From contig NZ_CADIJV010000014.1 in NCBI RefSeq assembly GCF_902859765.1, positions 62,001 through 126,000 of the forward strand: 64,000 bases of DNA, written 5' to 3'. Origin of the DNA: Achromobacter pulmonis. GTDB lineage: Bacteria; Pseudomonadota; Gammaproteobacteria; Burkholderiales; Burkholderiaceae_B. Made by a program: the position numbers and the translations under genes. Below, one piece after another: positions 58,438 through 64,000 of the stretch; the first letter of the stretch is position 1; the number at the start of each line of letters is the position of its first letter. Below the pieces are notes generated by a model. That model had not been told where the DNA came from and ran no database searches. It worked only from the letters and a program-made list of their open reading frames with translations.

Positions 58438-59271
58438 TCAGCGCCCGCCGCGCCAGCCGAGCCGGCGCGAGCAGTCGGCCGCCGCCGCCGTCAGCGCCCG
58501 CAGCGGCGCGCCGTCCGGCGTTAGGTCGAAGCCGCCGTGCAGCCCGAGTCCGGTGATCGCGCCGGCCAATTGGCCCTGGGCGTCCAGCACCGGCAACGCG
58601 GCCGAGTCGATGCCGTGCAGCAGGTGGCCGCTGACGCTGGCGTAGCCACGCTGGCGCGTCGCCTGCCAGCGCGCGCGCAGCGCGGCGGCGGGATCGGCCG
58701 GATCGAATGGCAGGCCGTCAGCGGCGGGATCGTCCAGCAGGCGCGCGGCGTCGGCCCCCTGGCGCTGCGCGGTGTCCCATTCGGCCAGGGCGCGCGGCAA
58801 TGCCAGCGCTTCCGGCGACCAGGCCGCGAAGACCCGCCCGGTGGCGCTGTTGAGCAGCGGCAGCACCGAGCCGACCCGCACGTTCACCGTCACCGGCAGC
58901 CGCGCGTCGCGCCATTGCACGATGGTGGGACCATGCTGGCCCCAGACTGAAATGAAGACGGTCTGGCCGATGGCCGCGCTCAGGTCTTCCAGGCAGCCGG
59001 CCGCCAGTTTGACGAAATCCACCTCGGCCAGCGCCGCCAGGCCGGTGTGCAAGGCCTGCGGCCCGAGCCGGTAGCGGGCGCTGGCGGGGTCCTGCTCGAC
59101 ATAGCCGCGCCGTTCCAGCGAGACCAGGTAGCGGTGCGCCTTGGCGCGCGGCATGTCCAGGCTGCGGCCCAGCTCCGACACCGACACGGCGCCGCCCAGC
59201 TCGGCCAGGCGGGTCAGGACGTCCAGGGCGGTTTCGGCCGACTGGATACCGGTGCTGCTTTCTGTTGACAT
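58438..59271 (-). CDS. IclR-family transcriptional regulator
   Basis: The 277-residue protein has an N-terminal winged helix (IQSAETALDVLTRLAELGG, SVSELGRSLDMPRAKAHRYL) and a C-terminal effector domain (QTVFISVWGQHGPTIVQWRDA, LPLLNSATGRVFAAW). The start at 59271 matches the family. It is divergent from the monooxygenase operon and probably controls it and itself through the palindrome at 59286-59306. Confidence 0.93.
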   Translation of the reverse strand: MSTESSTGIQSAETALDVLTRLAELGGAVSVSELGRSLDMPRAKAHRYLVSLERRGYVEQDPASARYRLGPQALHTGLAALAEVDFVKLAAGCLEDLSAAIGQTVFISVWGQHGPTIVQWRDARLPVTVNVRVGSVLPLLNSATGRVFAAWSPEALALPRALAEWDTAQRQGADAARLLDDPAADGLPFDPADPAAALRARWQATRQRGYASVSGHLLHGIDSAALPVLDAQGQLAGAITGLGLHGGFDLTPDGAPLRALTAAAADCSRRLGWRGGR

Positions 59272-59285
59272 CAGTTCGTCTCTTA

Positions 59286-59306
59286 TTAGAATACGTGTAT
59301 TACTAA
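59286..59306. promoter_or_regulatory. Candidate IclR operator
   Basis: The sequence TTAG-AATAC-GT-GTATT-A-CTAA is a near-perfect inverted repeat in an AT-rich patch, 15 bp upstream of the IclR start and about 85 bp upstream of the monooxygenase start. Size and place fit an IclR-type operator. Binding is inferred. Confidence 0.5.
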
Positions 59307-59391
59307 AAAATACATCAGCCTGCCGTGGCGGACAAATAACCGGGCCGGATATCGGTCCGGCGGCACGGTCGGACAAAGACGGAGACAAGCA

Positions 59392-60405
59392 ATGAAGATG
59401 TCCATCTTCTCGGTGCAGGACCATTACCCCGACCAGCCCCGCAGCCTGGGCCAACTGTACGGCCAGGTGCTGGAGCAGGCGCGCCGCGCCGAACAACTGG
59501 GCTACGACACCTTTTGGGTGGCCGAGCATCACTTCCATGAATACGGCGCGGTGCCCAATCCGGCAGTGTTCCTGGCGGCGCTGTCGCAGCAGACGACGCG
59601 GCTGCGGCTGGGCACGGCCATCTCGATCCTGACCTTCCACAACCCGCTCACGGTGGCCGAAAACTATGCCCTGGTGGACCAGCTTTCGCAAGGCAGGCTG
59701 TCGCTGGGCGTGGGCTCGGGCTATCTGAAGCACGAGTTCGAGGGCTACGGCGTCGATCCGGCCGCCAAGCGCGAGCGCTTCGACGAAAACCTGATGCTGG
59801 TCGAGCGCCTGCTGGCCGGCGAGCGCGTCAGCCACCAGGGCAAGTTCAACCGCATCGATGCGGTGCGCCTGAACGTGCAGCCGGTGCAGCAGCCGGTGCC
59901 CGTGTACGTGGCCATTCTGCGCCGCGAGGCCGCCTACCACGTCGGTCGCCAGGGGCGCCGCATGCTGTTCGTGCCGTACGCCGCCGTGGACAACTTCGAA
60001 GAGATCGGCCTGATGATGCAGGATTACCGCCGCGGCCTGGCCGAGGCCGGCATCCAGGACGCCAGCGGCATGGCGGCGGTGGCGCTGCACACTCATGTGG
60101 CCGCGACCGACGGCGAGGCCCGCGAGCGCGCCGCCCGCGCCTTCGACCTGTACGTGGAAACCCGCCTGTATGCGCGCAAGCAGGTCTACGACGACATCAT
60201 TGCCAGCGGCCTGTCGCTGTTCGGCTCGGCCCGCACCGTGGCCGACAAGCTGGCGCGGCTGGCCGACATGGGCCTGGACCACGTCATGAGCCTGCACAAC
60301 TTCGGCCTGATGCCGCAGGACCAGGTGCTCGATTCGATGCAGCGGTTGATGACCGAGGCCCTGCCGCTGTCGGGCGTGGCCAGGGCCAGCGCGGTGCCGG
60401 CCTGA
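59392..60405 (+). CDS. LLM-class flavin-dependent oxidoreductase (luciferase-like monooxygenase)
   Basis: The 337-residue protein belongs to the bacterial-luciferase family. It has GYDTFWVAEHHFHEYG near residue 37, TRLRLGTAISILTFHNPLTVAEN (about 67-89), and the LDQLSQGRLSLGVGSGY-like block. These enzymes use reduced flavin and oxygen to oxidise or cleave a substrate. The flavin reductase gene follows by 23 bp, giving a two-component system. The substrate is unknown. Confidence 0.92.
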   Translation: MKMSIFSVQDHYPDQPRSLGQLYGQVLEQARRAEQLGYDTFWVAEHHFHEYGAVPNPAVFLAALSQQTTRLRLGTAISILTFHNPLTVAENYALVDQLSQGRLSLGVGSGYLKHEFEGYGVDPAAKRERFDENLMLVERLLAGERVSHQGKFNRIDAVRLNVQPVQQPVPVYVAILRREAAYHVGRQGRRMLFVPYAAVDNFEEIGLMMQDYRRGLAEAGIQDASGMAAVALHTHVAATDGEARERAARAFDLYVETRLYARKQVYDDIIASGLSLFGSARTVADKLARLADMGLDHVMSLHNFGLMPQDQVLDSMQRLMTEALPLSGVARASAVPA

Positions 60406-60428
60406 CCCTGAGCCCCGACGGAGCCGCC

Positions 60429-60932
60429 ATGAGCGCCAGCCATGATCTCAGTCCGGCCCAGTTGCGCCGGGCGCTGGGACGCTACGCCACCGGCGTCACG
60501 GTGGTGACCGCCGCCGGCGCCGACGGGCCGATCGGCCTGACGGTCAATTCCTTCGCCCCCGTGTCGCTGACGCCGCCGCTGGTGCTGTGGAGCCTGCGCC
60601 GGGCCAGCATCCACTACGCCGACTTCACCACCCGGGGTGGCTTCGCCATCCATGTGCTGGCGGCGCCGCAGCGCGACCTGGCGCGGGTGTTCTCGCAACC
60701 GGTGGCCGACCGCTACGCGGGGTTGGACTGGTACGCCACCGAGGACGGCATTCCCGTGTTCGACGATTGCGCCGCCCGCTTCGAATGCGTCACCCGCCAG
60801 GTGCTGGAGGTGGGCGACCATGCCGTGCTGATTGGCGAAGTGCGGCGCCTGCACGCGCCGGACGATCACGGCGGCGCCCTGGTTTTCCATGAGGGCGCCT
60901 TCCTGTCGCACGGGGAGGATCCCGTCGTATAA
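60429..60932 (+). CDS. Flavin reductase family protein (small monooxygenase component)
   Basis: The 167-residue protein has the flavin-reductase-like fold with GRYATGVTVVTA, GLTVNSFAPVSLTPPLVLWSL and a late HAVLIGEVRRL. It would supply reduced FMN/FAD to the preceding luciferase-like enzyme. HpaC and similar proteins are of this kind. Confidence 0.92.
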   Translation: MSASHDLSPAQLRRALGRYATGVTVVTAAGADGPIGLTVNSFAPVSLTPPLVLWSLRRASIHYADFTTRGGFAIHVLAAPQRDLARVFSQPVADRYAGLDWYATEDGIPVFDDCAARFECVTRQVLEVGDHAVLIGEVRRLHAPDDHGGALVFHEGAFLSHGEDPVV

Positions 60933-60997
60933 CCCTATTACGCCGTAGCGGATCGGCAAGACGCATAACGATATCCGCGCCCCAAAGGAGATACCGC

Positions 60998-62152
60998 ATG
61001 ACCCCTCGTAGCACGTTGACGGCCGCGTTGGCGGCCCTGCTGGTCGCGGGCGCCGCGCCCGCGCTGGCGCAGGTGAAGATCGGCGCCACCCTGTCCACCA
61101 CAGGTCCCCAGGCCTCGCTGGGCATTCCCGAACGCAACACCATCAGCCTGCTGCCCACCGAGATCGGTGGCGCCAAGGTCGAATACGTGGTGCTGGACGA
61201 CGCCTCCGACACCACCCGCGCGGTCAGCAATTCGCACAAGCTGATCTCGGAAAACCAGGTCGACCTGATCATCGGTTCGTCCACCACGCCCAACACCATG
61301 GCCATGCTGGACACCGTGGCCAGCGGCGCCACGCCGGTGATCACGCTGGCGTCGTCGGCGCGCCTGATCGACCCGGTGGACGACAAGCGCCGCTGGATCT
61401 TCAAGACGCCGCATTCCGACTCGCTGATGGCCGAGGGCATCGCCCGCCATGCCGCCGCCAACGGCGTCAAGAAGCTGGCCTTCATCGGTTTCAACAACGC
61501 CCTGGGCGAGACCTTCTGGGTGGAAGTGGAAAAGGCCGCCAAGCGGCACGGCATCGAGATCGTCGGCAAGGAGAGCTTCGCTCCGACCGATACCTCGGCG
61601 GTGGCGCAGACCCTGAAACTGGTGGGCGCCGCGCCCGATGCCGTGGTGGTGGGCGCCTCCGGCACGCCGGCGGCGATGCCGGCGCGGGCGCTGCGCGAAC
61701 GCGGCTACAAGGGCAAGATCTACTTCAACCACGGCGTGGCCAACAACGATTTCCTGCGCGTCTGCGGCGCGGCCTGCGACGGCGCCTGGGTGCCGGTGGG
61801 GCCGGTGATGGTGGCCGGCCTGCTGCCCGACACCCATCCGGTCAAGGCCACGGCGCAGGCATTCGTGAAAAAGTACGAGGCCGCCAACGGCGCGGGCAGC
61901 GTTTCGCTGTTCGCCGCCTATACCTGGGATATCGGCCTGTTGTTGCAGCAGGCGGTGCCGGCGGCGCTCAAGGTGGCCAAGCCAGGCACCCCGGAATTCC
62001 GCGCGGCGCTGCGCGATGCGCTGGAAAACGTCAAGAACCTGCCGACCGCCACCGGCGTGGTCAATATGAGTCCCACCGACCACAACGGCCTGGACGAACG
62101 CGCGTTGGTCATGGCCACGGTGGCCGGCGGCAAGTGGAAACTGCAACCGTAG
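60998..62152 (+). CDS. ABC transporter substrate-binding protein (branched-chain amino acid / aromatic type)
   Basis: The 384-residue protein has a Sec signal (cleavage after ALA near residue 22) and the periplasmic binding fold of the LivK type (VKIGATLSTTGPQASLG, then VLDDASDTTRAV). It has an ideal AAGGAG site. No permease or ATPase gene lies nearby, so it either works with distant genes or feeds the monooxygenase module. The ligand is unknown. Confidence 0.9.
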   Translation: MTPRSTLTAALAALLVAGAAPALAQVKIGATLSTTGPQASLGIPERNTISLLPTEIGGAKVEYVVLDDASDTTRAVSNSHKLISENQVDLIIGSSTTPNTMAMLDTVASGATPVITLASSARLIDPVDDKRRWIFKTPHSDSLMAEGIARHAAANGVKKLAFIGFNNALGETFWVEVEKAAKRHGIEIVGKESFAPTDTSAVAQTLKLVGAAPDAVVVGASGTPAAMPARALRERGYKGKIYFNHGVANNDFLRVCGAACDGAWVPVGPVMVAGLLPDTHPVKATAQAFVKKYEAANGAGSVSLFAAYTWDIGLLLQQAVPAALKVAKPGTPEFRAALRDALENVKNLPTATGVVNMSPTDHNGLDERALVMATVAGGKWKLQP

Positions 62153-62263
62153 CGGCGCCGACGGGGCGGCCGGCGCGCGCTTGCGGCAGGCGCCGTCGCC
62201 CGTAACCGTCCCAGGTTTTGTATGCTCACGGTTTTGCAGGACGAGCAACCGGGTGGACAGGGC

Positions 62264-63712
62264 ATGACGGGACTAGGGAAAAAGCGTGTGGGCGGGCTGT
62301 GGCAATGGCTGGCCGGTGGACTGCTGGCCCTGGCGGCCGGCGCCGCCTGCGCCCAGGTGCCGGGCCTGCCGCCCAGCGTGGTCAATGCCTGGAAGGCCAG
62401 CAAGCTGCCGGACAGCGCGCTGTCGCTGGTGGTGCAGGAAGTCGGCGGGCCACGGCTGGCGGCCCTGAACGCCAAGGAAGCGCGCAACCCGGCCTCGGTG
62501 ATGAAGCTGGTCACGACCTGGGCGGCGCTGTCCGAGCTGGGGCCGAACTATGTCTGGCGCACCGCCTTCATGACCGAGCCCGGCGCCCGCCCCGACGCCA
62601 AGGGCGTGCTGCCCGGACCGCTCTACCTGCGCGCCGGCGGCGATCCGCAATTCCTGATGCAGGACCTGTGGGTGCTGCTGCGCGAGCTGCGTCTGCGTGG
62701 CGTCAAGCAGATCAATGACCTGGTGATCGACCGCAGCATCTTCGGCCAGGTCGCCACCGACCCCGGCGCCTTCGACGGGGCCCCCGACCGGGCCTACAAC
62801 GCCAGTCCCGATGCGCTGATGGTGGGCTTCGGCGCCGTGCGCATCCTGTTCACCCCCGACCCCGTCGCCAACAAATGGGTGCCGCTGATCGACCCGCCGC
62901 TGCCCGGCCTGAAGATCGAAGGCCGGGTCGAATGGAGCGAGGCCCGTTGCCCGGGCGCGCCGGTGGTGTCGACCGATCCTGTCATCACCCAGCAGGGCGT
63001 CACCCTGCGCATCGGCGGCAAGGTGGCCGGCTCCTGCGGGGAGTTCGACCTGTACCGGCTGGCGCTGTCGCAGACCGACTACGCTACCGAGCTGTTCCGC
63101 CTGTTGTGGAAGGAGCTGGGCGGCACGTTCAAGGGCCAGGTGCGTTCCGGCGTGGTGCCGGGCGATGCCGTGGTGCTGGCCTCGCATGATTCGCCGACCC
63201 TGGCCGAGGTCATCCGTCAGATCAACAAGCGCAGCAACAATGTCATGGCGCGCACGCTGCTGCTGACCCTGGGCGCCGAGCGCGGGCGCCGCCCGGCCAC
63301 GGTGGCCAGCAGCGGCGGCGTGGCCAAGAGCCTGCTGGCCCGGCAGGGCCTGGACATGCCGGAACTGGTGATCGACAACGGCGCCGGGCTGTCGCGCGAG
63401 GCGCGAGTGTCGGCCGACAGCCTGGCGTCGATGCTGACCCTGGCCTGGAGCTCGCCAGTGATGCCGGAGTACATTGCGTCGCTGGCGATCGCCGGCGTCG
63501 ACGGCACCGTGCGCCGCCGCATGAAGGGCGAAGGCACGCTTGGCATGGCCCACCTGAAGACCGGATCGCTGCGCGACGTGCGCGCGATCGCCGGCTATGT
63601 GCTGGGCGCCAGCGGCAAGCGCTACGTGGTGGTCAGCATCGTCAACCACGAGCAGGCCGGCGCGGTGCGCGCTTTCGATGACGCCCTGATTGCCTGGCTG
63701 GCCGAACAATAA
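62264..63712 (+). CDS. dacB: D-alanyl-D-alanine carboxypeptidase/endopeptidase (PBP4 type)
   Basis: PBP4 trims peptidoglycan cross-links in the periplasm. From the ATG at 62264 the protein has 482 residues, with a signal peptide of about 30 residues (cleavage after CA). The SxxK motif is Ser78-Lys81 (ASVMKL), the SxN motif is in KRSNNVMA, and the KTG motif is in HLKTGSLRD. An earlier in-frame ATG at 62222 would add 14 residues and cannot be excluded. Confidence 0.94.
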   Translation: MTGLGKKRVGGLWQWLAGGLLALAAGAACAQVPGLPPSVVNAWKASKLPDSALSLVVQEVGGPRLAALNAKEARNPASVMKLVTTWAALSELGPNYVWRTAFMTEPGARPDAKGVLPGPLYLRAGGDPQFLMQDLWVLLRELRLRGVKQINDLVIDRSIFGQVATDPGAFDGAPDRAYNASPDALMVGFGAVRILFTPDPVANKWVPLIDPPLPGLKIEGRVEWSEARCPGAPVVSTDPVITQQGVTLRIGGKVAGSCGEFDLYRLALSQTDYATELFRLLWKELGGTFKGQVRSGVVPGDAVVLASHDSPTLAEVIRQINKRSNNVMARTLLLTLGAERGRRPATVASSGGVAKSLLARQGLDMPELVIDNGAGLSREARVSADSLASMLTLAWSSPVMPEYIASLAIAGVDGTVRRRMKGEGTLGMAHLKTGSLRDVRAIAGYVLGASGKRYVVVSIVNHEQAGAVRAFDDALIAWLAEQ

Positions 63713-63837
63713 AGGTTGACGCCGCCCGCTGCACCCGCCCGCCAAACCGATTACGATTCCCAGGCGCGCGCCATGTCCGTGGCGGCGCGCCTGAGGCGAA
63801 CACCCCTGTCTATCAATAATCCTGGAGATTTACGCAC

Positions 63838-64000
63838 ATGCCCGTGCACGAAATCCGCCATCCGCTGATCCGCCACAAGCTCGGGATCATGCGGCGCGCC
63901 GACCTCAGTACCAAGAGCTTCCGTGAACTGTCGCAGGAAGTGGGCGCGTTGCTCACCTACGAAGCGTCCAAGGACCTGCCGCTGGCGCCCGCCACGGTCG
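63838..64000 (+). CDS. upp: Uracil phosphoribosyltransferase, N-terminal part
   Basis: Only the first 54 residues lie in the window. They match Upp: [43 protein letters not shown] in order. The ATG has GGAGA 9 nt upstream. The enzyme converts uracil and PRPP to UMP. Confidence 0.95.
   Translation, partial: MPVHEIRHPLIRHKLGIMRRADLSTKSFRELSQEVGALLTYEASKDLPLAPATV

Overview
This is a high-GC chromosomal window from a betaproteobacterium, most likely Alcaligenaceae (Achromobacter or Bordetella type). The reasons are a Bordetella/Achromobacter-like azurin, a Bug/TctC-type solute-binding protein, an fdsGBA soluble formate dehydrogenase, and ordinary betaproteobacterial blocks such as miaB-phoH-ybeY-corC-lnt and queA-tgt-yajC-secD-secF. 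Most of the window is core chromosome. I saw no insertion sequence, phage, integrase, CRISPR array or plasmid function. Species assignment is inference from remembered protein sequences.

Layout. 1-3.2 kb: tail of a Bug-type binding protein convergent with an exported DUF1800-DUF1501 pair. 3.4-7.9 kb: an SDR protein with an atypical active site, azurin, a sorbosone-dehydrogenase-like lipoprotein, and a PepSY/ferric-reductase-like pair. 8.0-10.5 kb: a divergent PepSY/response-regulator/histidine-kinase operon; the shared intergenic region carries two mirrored direct repeats that look like response-regulator boxes. 10.5-16.5 kb: two universal stress proteins, glutamate racemase, a LysR regulator divergent from a split chromate transporter, a DUF1345 protein and a methyltransferase. 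16.6-30.5 kb: an OFA-family transporter, formate dehydrogenase genes fdsGBA-fdhD-fdsD, a divergent FdsR-like regulator, and molybdenum-cofactor genes moaA-mobA and moeA-moaB-moaE-moaD-moaC. 30.8-39 kb: a large AsmA-like DUF748 protein, a Tat-exported dienelactone-hydrolase-like protein, a peroxiredoxin and an MFS transporter. 38.2-41.8 kb: an EamA transporter coupled to bioB, and a PAS/LuxR regulator.

41.9-43 kb: a duplicated tRNA-Ala/Glu/Asp triplet, all on the minus strand, with a strong promoter and a terminator after each triplet. 43.2-58.3 kb: aldo/keto reductase, the lnt-to-miaB block, a PAP2 phosphatase, an AlaX-type editing protein with a VOC protein, and the Sec-accessory/queuosine block. 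58.4-62.2 kb: an IclR regulator divergent from a flavin-dependent monooxygenase, a flavin reductase and an ABC binding protein, with a palindromic operator candidate between them. The window ends with a PBP4-like D,D-carboxypeptidase and the start of upp.

How the genes fit together. The clearest functional unit is formate oxidation: FdsA needs bis-MGD, FdhD sulfurates the cofactor, and nearly all Moco-building enzymes lie next door. No obviously new defence or mobile system was found. The most specific unexplained signals are the mirrored 11-bp-period repeats at 7.96-8.02 kb, the OFA transporter with an extra C-terminal helix, the exported DUF1800/DUF1501 pair, and the IclR/monooxygenase module of unknown substrate.
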